Part shown: in pieces, positions 6,531-13,701 of the stretch
How positions within the stretch are numbered: position 1 is the stretch's first letter
Layout: each line of letters begins with the position of its first letter
IMG/VR virus record: IMGVR_UViG_3300037475_000049
Location: 1-61,990 of that record
DNA length: 61,990 nucleotides
From: a virus
Reading direction: 5' to 3' (one strand)
Translations under genes and position numbers: made by a program
The notes under the pieces: model-generated
What the model saw: the letters and a program-made list of their open reading frames with translations, nothing else
Databases searched by the model: none
Told to the model about the DNA's origin: nothing

Positions 6531-6712
6531 AACGCTTTAGTGATCTTGCGCAAGGCTTCGAGTGGATGAAGCAGAACGCCATTGGTGATTGCACGTTTAT
6601 GACTTATCACGGCCCTGCGTTCCATCGCGTGTTCGTTTACATCGCCTCTGGCCGCTCCATTGAGTTCTCGGTTCGGCGTGATTTTGCAGTCCTTGATGGG
6701 CGAAATGTATGA
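6527..6712 (+). CDS. Hypothetical protein, 61 aa
   Basis: ATG 6527 overlaps the previous stop and follows AAGGAGAAT. Mixed alpha/beta content (VFVYIASGRSIEFSVRRDFAVL). Not recognised. Confidence 0.6.
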   Translation: MKRFSDLAQGFEWMKQNAIGDCTFMTYHGPAFHRVFVYIASGRSIEFSVRRDFAVLDGRNV

Positions 6713-6903
6713 GGATCATGTGCTACTTGCTCTATAACGGCTTGGGTACTAAAGATCCAGACCCAAAGTGCCCCGTCTGTAGCGAAAAGCTCCGCTTCTC
6801 TGAATGCCTGCCTGTTCGTATCGGGACCGATTATGAGATGGTTTCGTATTGCTGGTGCCCAGTATGTTTCGCAACTGAAAACGCGAGGGCCTTAACTCAA
6901 TGA
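6709..6903 (+). CDS. Zinc-finger protein, 64 aa
   Basis: CPVCSEKLRFSEC and CWCPVCFA form two Cys clusters about 30 residues apart, a zinc-ribbon arrangement. ATGA overlaps with both neighbours. Confidence 0.6.
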   Translation: MRIMCYLLYNGLGTKDPDPKCPVCSEKLRFSECLPVRIGTDYEMVSYCWCPVCFATENARALTQ

Positions 6904-6977
6904 ACAACTCCCGCTTCACTGCCCTCATTCTCGCCGCTGCCATCGGCGCTATGATTAGCTTACTTCTGTCTAAATAA
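6900..6977 (+). CDS. Tiny single-span membrane peptide, 25 aa
   Basis: The ATG overlaps the previous stop (ATGA). The 25 residues form one hydrophobic helix (TALILAAAIGAMISLLL) ending in Ser-Lys. Function unknown. Confidence 0.5.
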   Translation: MNNSRFTALILAAAIGAMISLLLSK

Positions 6978-6993
6978 CAACATGGGAGGAATT

Positions 6994-7197
6994 GTGAAAG
7001 TAACTAATGAAGTTAACTGGAAACCAATCAGCACCGCGCCAGAAGGTGTTGTAGTGCGAACGAAGATTGACGACTCAGACGGCGCCCGCAATGATCAGAA
7101 CCTCAAGCGATTTAATGTTCTCTGGTACTTCCCTGATGGCTCGATGTATGTCTATTACACGCCGACCCATTGGGCTGACTTACATGAGGGCGCGTGA
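6994..7197 (+). CDS. DUF551-like small protein, 67 aa
   Basis: The GTG at 6994 sits behind GGGAGGAATT. The WKPISTAPEGVVVRTK motif resembles the W-x-P-I-x-T-A-P signature of DUF551-type phage proteins of unknown function, followed by a tyrosine-rich beta segment. Confidence 0.6.
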   Translation: MKVTNEVNWKPISTAPEGVVVRTKIDDSDGARNDQNLKRFNVLWYFPDGSMYVYYTPTHWADLHEGA

Positions 7198-7301
7198 ACA
7201 CCCTCATTTGGGCGCTTCTCTTCGCCCTCTGGATATGCTGCGCCGCGCTCCTGGAGCCACTAGCCAATTGGTGGTGGAAACGCAGGGGGCGGAAACTGTG
7301 A
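7194..7301 (+). CDS. Tiny membrane peptide, 35 aa
   Basis: GTGA overlap with the previous gene. One hydrophobic span (IWALLFALWICCAALL) followed by a Trp-rich, basic tail (NWWWKRRGRKL), giving an N-out or hairpin-like inner-membrane peptide. Function unknown. Confidence 0.5.
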   Translation: MNTLIWALLFALWICCAALLEPLANWWWKRRGRKL

Positions 7302-7597
7302 GTAAGCATACCCCGGGACCATGGCGATTAGTGAATACTTCGAGCGGTAACCCCATTCTAATCTATGCGGAAAATGGCAAGTATTTAGCCCTTTCGCATC
7401 ATGGAGGAAATGTAGGATGGAAGCCAATTACGGACCTCGATGAAGCTAAGGCCAATGCTAGATTGATGGCCGCAGCACCGGAATTGCTGGAGGCCTTGAA
7501 AGCGTTTCTCGAAGACACGCTAGCGCCCGTAAACACGCTTGCTATGATGCGAGCCGAAGCGATTATTGCGAAAGCAGAAGGAGCCGAGAAACTGTGA
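7298..7597 (+). CDS. HTPGPW / AAAPELLEALK family protein, 99 aa
   Basis: Starts at GTG 7298 (GTGA overlap). It contains the N-terminal HTPGPWRLV and the later NARLMAAAPELLEALKA motif of a widespread but uncharacterised phage family. A second, divergent copy lies at 13913-14296. Confidence 0.7.
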   Translation: MSKHTPGPWRLVNTSSGNPILIYAENGKYLALSHHGGNVGWKPITDLDEAKANARLMAAAPELLEALKAFLEDTLAPVNTLAMMRAEAIIAKAEGAEKL

Positions 7598-7701
7598 GAA
7601 TCGCGTTATACGCAATCGCCCCCCTGTGGCTGGTAGTTGGCGGCTTCGCATGGTCGCTGCTTCGCTGTGGATCGCGGAAACCACCAAGAAACGAGTTTTA
7701 A
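7594..7701 (+). CDS. Tiny membrane peptide, 35 aa
   Basis: GTGA overlap with the upstream gene. Hydrophobic span YAIAPLWLVVGGFAWSLL followed by a basic tail. It is the last recognisable gene of the rightward early operon. Confidence 0.5.
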   Translation: MRIALYAIAPLWLVVGGFAWSLLRCGSRKPPRNEF

Positions 7702-7769
7702 ATTGCTACAAGCTAGCCCACTCGTGGATTGGTTCAACTAGCACAAATACAAAAGACAACACTGCTTCT

Positions 7770-8060
7770 CTGGGATCTTAGTAACCACTGATCCCAGTGC
7801 GCTCCACTCCGCGTCCCGTTACTAAAGAACTAGCTATCCGCAAGTGCTGGCTTCCCCCATCCCACTTAGGAGTTGCCTCAAGCTCTTTGGCCTGCGTCTG
7901 CACCGCAGGCGGCCCCGCTCAAGCTGAATCAGCCCTGGGTTCCCTGCGTGCTTCTAGTCCAACTGAGGAGCGCGTTTCGCTTGGTCCACTTGCCTTCTGT
8001 CCTGGGGACGCTCCACCGGGGGAAGGATCTCCATACCCCGGCCCTATCTGCAATTTGGCC
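7770..8060 (+). ncRNA. Candidate structured RNA with pseudoknot
   Basis: The stretch 7702-8244 has no convincing gene. CTGGGATC (7770-7777) pairs with GATCCCAG (7790-7797). Its loop TTAGTAAC (7778-7785) is exactly complementary to GTTACTAA (7818-7825), which would form an H-type pseudoknot, although the first connecting loop is zero nt. Further perfect helices follow: GCCTGCG/CGCAGGC and CCGGGG/CCCCGG. Open frames here are Pro/Ser/Gly rich and unlike the neighbouring genes. RNA class not recognised; orientation is inferred from the upstream operon. Confidence 0.4.
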
Positions 8061-8127
8061 AGTGATCATGGTTATCCTCGTTTGATTTAAGAGTGCGTAT
8101 TGTTGAGAGGTTCCCATTGACAAAATG

Positions 8128-8201
8128 GGGCTGGGTCAATGGTTCCAGCCCCGATCCGTAGCTAATATCCCCTGGCCAGGGGAACTACAATCAGCTACGG
8201 T
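8128..8201. terminator. Nested palindromes between converging operons
   Basis: GGGGCTGG/CCAGCCCC pair at 8128-8153. CCGTAGCT/AGCTACGG (8157-8164 and 8194-8201) enclose the perfect palindrome CCCCTGGCCAGGGG (8170-8183). They lie between the end of the rightward early region and the end of the leftward RusA operon, so they may act as a bidirectional terminator or transcript-end protector. No long U-tract is present. Confidence 0.5.
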
Positions 8202-8244
8202 TATGCTACTACTTCAGACACTCCATTTGCAACCGTGATTCATT

Positions 8245-8637
8245 TTATTTTGGAGATTCAAGCCAGCCCATCTCAGTCACACACTTCTTGCAATTCGTTA
8301 GCTTGCGAGCCTGCGCCGGGTCCATGATCGGGCTCGTATACTTTGAAGTGACTGGGATCTTCTTCCCGCAAACCGTGAGGCCGCCACGCGCCCGCAAATG
8401 GTTAATCAGCACCATTTCGGCTTTGCCTTCGATGTAACGCTTCACGGTCTTTCCCCACAGGCTAGCGACTGCTCCCTCTTCGAGTAGCCGAGCCTTGCGA
8501 AACTCAATCGATTCCCTGTTAGCAACGTCCTGAATACAAAGGCACTCTAACCCTTCGTACGGTTTATCGCATCGCTTACACACGACAACGCCAGATCCTT
8601 CGGGGAACGGAAACGTCTCGCCAAATTCAAATGCCAT
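8245..8637 (-). CDS. Zinc-binding hypothetical protein, 130 aa
   Basis: Has CKRCDKPYEGLECLC near residue 20 and NCKKCVTEMGW near the C-terminus, so it is a probable split zinc site. Last gene of the leftward RusA operon. Overlaps the upstream gene by 11 nt. Function unknown. Confidence 0.65.
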   Translation of the reverse strand: MAFEFGETFPFPEGSGVVVCKRCDKPYEGLECLCIQDVANRESIEFRKARLLEEGAVASLWGKTVKRYIEGKAEMVLINHLRARGGLTVCGKKIPVTSKYTSPIMDPAQARKLTNCKKCVTEMGWLESPK

Positions 8638-8923
8638 TCTTCAACTCCTTCTCATATGCTGCCAATAAATACGCCGTCGCGCTGCCGTAGCCACCTCTGG
8701 GCTCCCGACGCATCTGAATGCGAAAGTATACACTCGCAAACACTCTCCCCGCGTTCTGTGACGTTGCCTGATTCCGGACGGCTCTATCTATCGCCCAGCC
8801 TAGAACGTCGTCAGGTAGATTGCGTAAACCACCCGCAAGAGCCCCTCTAATAAACCCTTCCTTGTAGGCTAAACAGGCGGGATTCGGAAAGTCTGGATCA
8901 AAAACCTCTTGGGGTGTGGTCAC
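8627..8923 (-). CDS. Hypothetical protein, 98 aa
   Basis: Helical protein with a Gly/Ala-rich centre (YKEGFIRGALAGGLRNLPDDVL) and a charged C-terminus. It overlaps the RusA stop by 4 nt. Not recognised. Confidence 0.6.
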   Translation of the reverse strand: MTTPQEVFDPDFPNPACLAYKEGFIRGALAGGLRNLPDDVLGWAIDRAVRNQATSQNAGRVFASVYFRIQMRREPRGGYGSATAYLLAAYEKELKNGI

Positions 8924-9291
8924 GCTTCCGTGATCTCAACTTCCACCCTTGGGTTATCCGCATCCTTAAACAGCCGCGATCCATCCCAGGAAACGATTAA
9001 ACGGTCGTTCTCCACGATCCCGCCCTTCTCCAGTGTGTCCGCCAAGGCCTGATAGAAGCCCGCAGCGTCACCGACAAGGGCTTCACGGTAGAACAAGGCT
9101 TTGACGTTACACGGAACGATCCAGCAACTGAAGGTTCTATTGGTCGCCCTTTCAGAGCGCCACTTCGCCAACTGCAACTGCGCCATGCGGTCCCAGGCGG
9201 AATACGCTGCGCTGGGCATGGAGTGGCCTTGCTTAGTGCGAAAGCCGTGATTTTTCTTCGTGCGGGGCGCTCCGTATAGAACTAACTTCAC
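8920..9291 (-). CDS. rusA: RusA-like Holliday junction resolvase
   Basis: The protein matches the small RusA family of crossover-junction endonucleases, which resolve recombination intermediates before packaging. The N-terminus has the G-x-P-x-T-K-K-N motif (GAPRTKKNHGFR). The central VGDAAGFYQALADTLEKGG supplies the conserved acidic patch and the dimer helix, followed by ENDRLIVSWDGSR and DADNPRVEVEI. Length (123 residues) is typical. It is co-transcribed with zinc and helix-turn-helix genes of the operon headed by the ribbon-helix-helix gene at 10049. Confidence 0.85.
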   Translation of the reverse strand: MKLVLYGAPRTKKNHGFRTKQGHSMPSAAYSAWDRMAQLQLAKWRSERATNRTFSCWIVPCNVKALFYREALVGDAAGFYQALADTLEKGGIVENDRLIVSWDGSRLFKDADNPRVEVEITEA

Positions 9292-9539
9292 TCTGCCTCC
9301 GGTGCCGGGTTGCGCGTCGGCGGCAGCAGGCGCATTAGATGTTCTTTCAAGCAGTCATTCCCGCAAAGATCATGAACCTCGTAATACTTAGACTCTTCAG
9401 GCATCGTGTGAGCCCCAATGAATCCAAGCTCTATCCAAATCCCGTGTTCGGCGTACTTCTGCACGCCAATCTGGTGCCAATGGTTCGTTTCGCCCTTGAT
9501 CTTGCCGCAGCAATCGCACTTCGTGCCGGAGAAGTTCAC
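9288..9539 (-). CDS. Zinc-finger protein, 83 aa
   Basis: Starts with a CDCCGK knuckle and has HDLCGNDCLKEHL towards the end, a Cys/His set likely to bind zinc. Overlaps RusA and the upstream gene by 4 nt each. It resembles short phage proteins that sit beside RusA; role unknown. Confidence 0.6.
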   Translation of the reverse strand: MNFSGTKCDCCGKIKGETNHWHQIGVQKYAEHGIWIELGFIGAHTMPEESKYYEVHDLCGNDCLKEHLMRLLPPTRNPAPEAE

Positions 9540-9727
9540 AACTTCTCCTTCGGCAGCTTCCCCACGAGACGCCCGCGATCCTCTTGCTGTGCCCTAGCGC
9601 GTCCTGCTTTCGCCTTGCGCTTATGGCTGGGCGATTCGGCAGGGATGAAGGCGCGGCGCACATCGTCTATGTTGTAGTGACCCGGATCGTAGGCCCTCGG
9701 TTCTTCGAGCGTGAGCTTGGGTTTCAT
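9536..9727 (-). CDS. Hypothetical basic protein, 63 aa
   Basis: A Lys/Arg-rich second half (SHKRKAKAGRARAQQEDRGR) suggests nucleic-acid contact. Coupled to both neighbours by 4-nt overlaps. Not recognised. Confidence 0.5.
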   Translation of the reverse strand: MKPKLTLEEPRAYDPGHYNIDDVRRAFIPAESPSHKRKAKAGRARAQQEDRGRLVGKLPKEKL

Positions 9728-9891
9728 GCTCCAATCCTCCGCAATGCTCTGTAGATGTAATCTGTGCTGACGGCATGGATGAGCGCAATCTGCTCTACCG
9801 TGTGGCCGCGCTCACGCAAGCGGTAAGCGTCCGCGCCAATGTATAGTAAACGCTCCGTGAGCCACGCGCGGGTGCGGGGGAGTTCGCTCAT
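9724..9891 (-). CDS. Helix-turn-helix protein, 55 aa
   Basis: Start ATG 9891 overlaps the ribbon-helix-helix gene stop. The sequence YRLRERGHTVEQIALIHAVS followed by YIYRALRRIG has the spacing of a homeodomain-like helix-turn-helix (RGHTVEQIA as first helix and turn). It is probably a small DNA-binding regulator working with the repressor-like gene upstream. Confidence 0.6.
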   Translation of the reverse strand: MSELPRTRAWLTERLLYIGADAYRLRERGHTVEQIALIHAVSTDYIYRALRRIGA

Positions 9892-10049
9892 GCGGCATGC
9901 CTTTTCTTAGGAGCTGGCGGCGCGGGATGCTTCATTCCAAGGTACTCGGCGACCGCACGCTCCACTACGGTTCGCACCTTCATCCCCATGGAGTCTGCGT
10001 ATTTTACGACGGCTTTGTGGAGCGCGTCCGGCAACGCTGTAGTCTTCAT
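9888..10049 (-). CDS. Ribbon-helix-helix transcriptional regulator candidate, 53 aa
   Basis: The short protein reads as a CopG/Arc-like fold: an N-terminal strand (MKTTALP), helix A (DALHKAVVKYADSMG) and helix B (VRTVVERAVAEYLG), with a basic Pro-rich tail. It heads the leftward operon and faces the rightward early operon across a palindrome (GTCAACA-N6-TGTTGAC) that overlaps the -35 boxes of both promoters. It is therefore likely to autoregulate and repress the divergent operon as a dimer of dimers. A -10-like TACCCT lies 7 nt before the ATG, so the mRNA may be leaderless. Confidence 0.6.
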   Translation of the reverse strand: MKTTALPDALHKAVVKYADSMGMKVRTVVERAVAEYLGMKHPAPPAPKKRHAA

Positions 10050-10056
10050 GCTTTAA

Positions 10057-10125
10057 AGGGTACAATGGAAGTGATGTTACTGTCAACAGAATTGTGTTGA
10101 CTTGTACTTTTCCTAGCCTTATACT
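10057..10125. promoter_or_regulatory. Divergent early promoters with shared palindromic operator
   Basis: Rightward: TTGACT (10097-10102), 17-nt spacer, TATACT (10120-10125), then GTG 6 nt later at 10132. Leftward: TTGACA (10086-10081), 18-nt spacer, weak TACCCT (10062-10057), then ATG 7 nt later. The perfect dyad GTCAACA (10082-10088) / TGTTGAC (10095-10101) covers both -35 boxes. Confidence 0.7.
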
Positions 10126-10131
10126 TAATCC

Positions 10132-10305
10132 GTGCCTAATATCACTGAAACCGAAGAAGGTCGCGCCATGCTTGAGCGCGTCCAGCGGCAGACGGAGTTT
10201 CTGCAATCGCGGGAGCCACAGCACGTCCTCAGCCGCTACGGGGAGCTGCCGAAATTCCCAGTGAAGTTGGTACTGCCGACCGTGCCAAGCAAGGAGCAGA
10301 AATGA
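10132..10305 (+). CDS. Hypothetical protein, 57 aa, leaderless
   Basis: The GTG at 10132 coincides with the predicted transcription start, so the mRNA has no leader. The product has a charged helix (EEGRAMLERVQRQTEFLQS) and a Pro/Val-rich end. ATGA overlap with the next gene. Not recognised. Confidence 0.55.
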   Translation: MPNITETEEGRAMLERVQRQTEFLQSREPQHVLSRYGELPKFPVKLVLPTVPSKEQK

Positions 10306-10520
10306 AAGCCACACCTGAGCAGCAATTATGGTTCTTGGCGCGCGATGTCCTCCCAGCGATCAAAGCCATCGTTGACGGATACGACTATAACCCAGGAGAT
10401 TCTGACTTGGACAACGAACAACCGATCCATGTCCGGATGACATTGGGGGATTATCGTCGCGCCTTTAGGCTACATCCACATATAGAGACAACAGCGCTGA
10501 TGGCGCTGGAGGAAAAATGA
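10302..10520 (+). CDS. Hypothetical protein, 72 aa
   Basis: Soluble acidic protein with a helical N-terminus (PEQQLWFLARDVLPAIKAIV). Second gene of the rightward operon, coupled by ATGA overlaps. Function unknown. Confidence 0.55.
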   Translation: MKATPEQQLWFLARDVLPAIKAIVDGYDYNPGDSDLDNEQPIHVRMTLGDYRRAFRLHPHIETTALMALEEK

Positions 10521-11782
10521 GCACCGATGTGGTGGTGATTCCGCACGCCACACTTATGCCCGTCATGAGCATTCAGCAGGCCGCTGAACGCCATAACATG
10601 CTGGTCGAGTACACCAAGTCCTTAATGGTGAAAGATCAGGACTTTGGCGTTATCCCCGGAGTCAGCAAGCCGTGTCTCTACAAGGCTGGCGCGGAGAAGT
10701 TGCTTTCGCTGTTCGGTTTTAGTCCGTCATTCTCACTGATCGAGCGTACCGAGGATTGGACCGGCAAGGATCACGGCGGGGAGCCCTTCTTCTATTACTT
10801 CTACAAGTGCCAACTACTACGCGGCGGGGAGATCCTCGGTGAAGGCGATGGCTCCTGTAACTCATGGGAGAAGAAGTACCGCTATCGCAACGGGGATCGT
10901 AAGTGTCCGCAATGTGGGAAGCCCACTATCATCGTAGGGAAACAGGAATATGGTGGCGGATTCATTTGCTTCGCTAAGAAAGGCGGGTGCGGCGCTAAGT
11001 TTGGATCAAAGGATGTAGCTATCACGGGGCAGGATACTGGACAGGTTCCCAACCCTGACATCGCGGAGCAAGTCAACACGCTTCAAAAGATGGCGCAGAA
11101 GCGGGCGTTGGTGGCGGCGGTGCTGATAGCTTGTAATGCGTCCGCGTTCTATACGCAGGATGTAGAGGACATGCAGACCATAGACGTAACGCCAACCGAG
11201 ACGCGAGATGAAGTTGTGGAGCGAAGATTAGCGGAAGAAAAAGCTAAAGCTATTCGCGACACTAACAACGATCCAACGGTTGCGGCTGTGGTGAATGATC
11301 CAAGTTATGAGGAACGTCATCGAAATATGATCCTCGAAGCCAATGCGGTGCTGGATGATGTTAACAAGGTTCTGCTGACAGAACATCCACCGGATGCGCC
11401 GACTAAACCCACCCGTAAGCGCGGCGCTATCAGCTTCACGGCACTCAAGCAATGGGGGGAGATTAAGAAAGAAATCCTTGCGCTCTCCGGCACCACGGAC
11501 CTGTACTACAAGGCGCTGTCTACTGGCGGCTACCAACACGCCGATGAGATCAAGACGCAGGAGGACGCCGCGAAGATCTGGAAGGCGCTGAAGGAGATCA
11601 CGGCAGAACTACGGCCAAAACAGCAGGTGCGCACTCTCGAAGAGGAATTGCGCAGCCACGAGAAGCAGCCTAAATTCATGGATGTGCTGGGGGCTCATGG
11701 ATTCGAGAGCGTGGGGGATGTTATTGAACGCGCGAATGGCACTCAGTTAGGATTGCTGCTTTCAGAACTGAGACAGGGATGA
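10517..11782 (+). CDS. Zinc-ribbon phage protein, probable recombination or ssDNA-binding role
   Basis: At 421 residues this is the largest protein of the early region. An N-terminal region contains YKAGAEKLLSLFGF. A central zinc ribbon (KCPQCGKPTII ... GGGFICFAKKGGCGAKF) and a conserved-looking block (NPDIAEQVNTLQKMAQKRA) follow. The C-terminal third is charged. Proteins of this architecture are widespread in phages, usually near RusA or annealing-type recombinases, and are often left uncharacterised. A role in DNA replication or recombination is inferred from context and not shown. Confidence 0.6.
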   Translation: MSTDVVVIPHATLMPVMSIQQAAERHNMLVEYTKSLMVKDQDFGVIPGVSKPCLYKAGAEKLLSLFGFSPSFSLIERTEDWTGKDHGGEPFFYYFYKCQLLRGGEILGEGDGSCNSWEKKYRYRNGDRKCPQCGKPTIIVGKQEYGGGFICFAKKGGCGAKFGSKDVAITGQDTGQVPNPDIAEQVNTLQKMAQKRALVAAVLIACNASAFYTQDVEDMQTIDVTPTETRDEVVERRLAEEKAKAIRDTNNDPTVAAVVNDPSYEERHRNMILEANAVLDDVNKVLLTEHPPDAPTKPTRKRGAISFTALKQWGEIKKEILALSGTTDLYYKALSTGGYQHADEIKTQEDAAKIWKALKEITAELRPKQQVRTLEEELRSHEKQPKFMDVLGAHGFESVGDVIERANGTQLGLLLSELRQG

Positions 11783-11812
11783 CCATGCGCTCTGCGCTAG
11801 GAGAGGAACACT

Positions 11813-12268
11813 ATGAGCAACGCTGAAAAAGCTGAATCGAATGCCCGGCCGCTGACCATGAGCGCGGAGCGATTGCAGCAGATACGCGAGCGGTGGATTC
11901 CGAATGGCCCACAGGTGCTCATTGACCTGATGGCAGAATTGGACGCTCGCGAGTTGGCCCACGCCGAGACGCGGGAGCAGTTGAATGGTGCGCTCGAAAA
12001 CGCAGATGATATCGCGGTGAAGTTGGGCGTCGAGTGCGATGACATGACCGACGCGCAGGTATGGCACGCGAGCGTTCAAGCGATCAAGGCATTAAGGGAG
12101 CAGTTGGCGCAAGCGCAGAAGGATACAGAGCACGTGATGCGCTGTCGCGAACTTCAGTGTGGCATTTGCGGACGGATCGAAAAGGATGCCGCTCTCCGCG
12201 CCAAACAAGAGCCCCCGCCGGCGAAATGTGAACTGTGCGATTGCGAGGTATGTGAATGCGGATGGTAA
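11813..12268 (+). CDS. Coiled-coil and zinc-tail protein, 151 aa
   Basis: Contains the MSAERLQQIRERW ... LMAELDARELAHAETREQL pattern of a common helical phage protein. A coiled coil follows and then a Cys-rich tail (CGICGR, CELCDCEVCECGW). A related helical block (LTMSAKDLG ... [19 protein letters not shown]) recurs in the protein at 16158-16898, so the two are paralogous in part. Confidence 0.6.
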   Translation: MSNAEKAESNARPLTMSAERLQQIRERWIPNGPQVLIDLMAELDARELAHAETREQLNGALENADDIAVKLGVECDDMTDAQVWHASVQAIKALREQLAQAQKDTEHVMRCRELQCGICGRIEKDAALRAKQEPPPAKCELCDCEVCECGW

Positions 12269-12278
12269 TTTTTGCGTC

Positions 12279-12329
12279 GCGTCCCGCAGAGTCTCCGTCT
12301 TCGGACACCGCTGGTTTTCAGGGGAGACG
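12279..12329 (+). promoter_or_regulatory. Hairpin plus SD element, copy 1
   Basis: GCGTCCCGCAGA (12279-12290), then CTTCGGAC, then TTTTCAGGGGAGA leading into the GTG at 12333. GTCC...GGAC and GAG...CTT can pair. The same order of motifs recurs at 13641-13690 before another gene, so this is a repeated leader element. Confidence 0.45.
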
Positions 12330-12332
12330 CCA

Positions 12333-12524
12333 GTGAGCGTTGCGCGTTATGAAGTCGTTCATTGGTTCACTACACCGAAGCGTCTGCGCGAATTGGCCGA
12401 CGAGATGGAGGCGTTCTGGAGGACCTGCCAGCCGGGTCAAGACAAGACTGTCGCGGTCGAATGGAGCCGCGATACGGCGCTGCACATCTTAGTGGATCAG
12501 GACAATATCGGAGCAAAGTCATGA
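12333..12524 (+). CDS. Hypothetical protein, 63 aa
   Basis: GTG start behind AGGGGAGA. The protein has a basic helix (TTPKRLRELADEMEAFWRTC) and a final beta segment. ATGA overlap with the following peptide. Not recognised. Confidence 0.5.
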   Translation: MSVARYEVVHWFTTPKRLRELADEMEAFWRTCQPGQDKTVAVEWSRDTALHILVDQDNIGAKS

Positions 12525-12604
12525 CGCCAATCGAGTTCATTGGGGCTATGGCTGTTCTTCTGTTTGTGATTGCCGCGATTGGCGCGTGCAACGGCACTTT
12601 ATGA
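12521..12604 (+). CDS. Tiny single-span membrane peptide, 27 aa
   Basis: ATGA overlaps on both sides. One hydrophobic helix (FIGAMAVLLFVIAAIGA) and a short polar end. Function unknown. Confidence 0.5.
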   Translation: MTPIEFIGAMAVLLFVIAAIGACNGTL

Positions 12605-13701
12605 CGGTTCGTCTACTACAGATCGACGGCAAGATACCGAACATCGCCCTGATGCGACTAGCGGCCCACCACCGCGCGTTGGGTGACGATGTAGTCTACC
12701 ATCACGCCGATTCACTGGCTGGCGTGCACCCGTTCCAATTCGGTAGCGAGGACAAGATTTACGCGAGCGCCATTTTCTCGCGATCCAAGCCGATCATAGA
12801 CGAATTACTTTGGGGCAGGCCGGATGCCATCGTGGGCGGAACTGGCGTCGATGTGCCGCCGCTGGTAATGAGTAGCTTGGAAAAGCTGGGCGTCTCCACG
12901 TTGGAACAAGACTATTCCATCTATCCGAAATATCGGCGTTCGATTGGATTCACGCAGCGCGGCTGCCGCCTTAAATGCTCTTTCTGCGTGGTGCCTCAAA
13001 AAGAAGGCAAGGTTAAGGAAACAGCTACCATCGCGGACATCTGGCGCGGCGATCCGTGGCCCCGTGAAGTGATCTTGCTCGACAACGATTTCTTCGGTCA
13101 ACCGCACTGGCGGGAACGCATTCAGGAAATCCGCGATGGGAATTTCAAGGTCAGTTTCAATCAAGGAATCAATGCCCGCTGCCTCACGGAAGAAACGGCT
13201 GAAGCTATCGCTTCCGTCCGCTACTACGACGATGATTTCACCCGGCGCTGCATCTATACCGCGTGGGACAGTCGCGCCGATGAGGAGCGCCTGTTCGCCG
13301 GGTTGAATCGGCTAGTGAAGTACGGCGTGAAACCGGATCACATCACGGTCTACATGCTATGCGGATATTGGCCCGGTGAAACGCAGGCGGATCGCGAGTA
13401 TCGCCGCAAGAGGCTGAGGGACTTCGGCGCTCGCCCGTTCCCGATGGTGTACGGAGAAAAGACGCCAGAACTCGCCGGGTTCCAGCGCTGGGTGATACGC
13501 AGGGCCGACGTGGGCAAAAACGCCTGCTCATGGGAAGAATTCGCGGCGGCTAACTACAGGCCCGAAAACGTAGGAATGCGAATGAATCTCACCCCAGCGC
13601 CCTTACCTGTCCGAGAAGTGGATGAACAAAATATGAGTTTGCGTCCCGCAGAAGTTGGGGCTTCGGACGCCATTTCTTTGCAGGGGAGAAAGCCTGAATG
13701 A
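12601..13701 (+). CDS. Radical-SAM enzyme with B12-binding-like N-terminus
   Basis: This 366-residue protein has the iron-sulfur motif C-x3-C-x2-C (GCRLKCSFC) near residue 120, diagnostic of radical-SAM enzymes that cleave S-adenosylmethionine to start radical chemistry. The first 100 residues look like an alpha/beta domain of the kind that precedes the barrel in cobalamin-dependent members (GGTGVDVPP). The substrate is unknown; DNA, RNA or small-molecule modification are all possible. The start at ATG 12601 overlaps the previous stop. The last ~20 residues are translated from a repeated leader hairpin (13641-13690) and are probably not functional sequence. Confidence 0.8.
   Translation: MTVRLLQIDGKIPNIALMRLAAHHRALGDDVVYHHADSLAGVHPFQFGSEDKIYASAIFSRSKPIIDELLWGRPDAIVGGTGVDVPPLVMSSLEKLGVSTLEQDYSIYPKYRRSIGFTQRGCRLKCSFCVVPQKEGKVKETATIADIWRGDPWPREVILLDNDFFGQPHWRERIQEIRDGNFKVSFNQGINARCLTEETAEAIASVRYYDDDFTRRCIYTAWDSRADEERLFAGLNRLVKYGVKPDHITVYMLCGYWPGETQADREYRRKRLRDFGARPFPMVYGEKTPELAGFQRWVIRRADVGKNACSWEEFAAANYRPENVGMRMNLTPAPLPVREVDEQNMSLRPAEVGASDAISLQGRKPE
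13641..13690 (+). promoter_or_regulatory. Hairpin plus SD element, copy 2
   Basis: GCGTCC (13641-13646) pairs with GGACGC (13665-13670) around GAAG/CTTC, and is followed by TTTGCAGGGGAGA before the ATG at 13698. It is the second copy of the element at 12279-12329, here overlapping the 3' end of the radical-SAM gene. Confidence 0.5.

Noticed and set aside
7797-8090. 97-codon rightward frame
   Set aside because: Pro/Ser/Gly-rich translation without a ribosome-binding site, overlapping several perfect RNA hairpins. Treated as non-coding.
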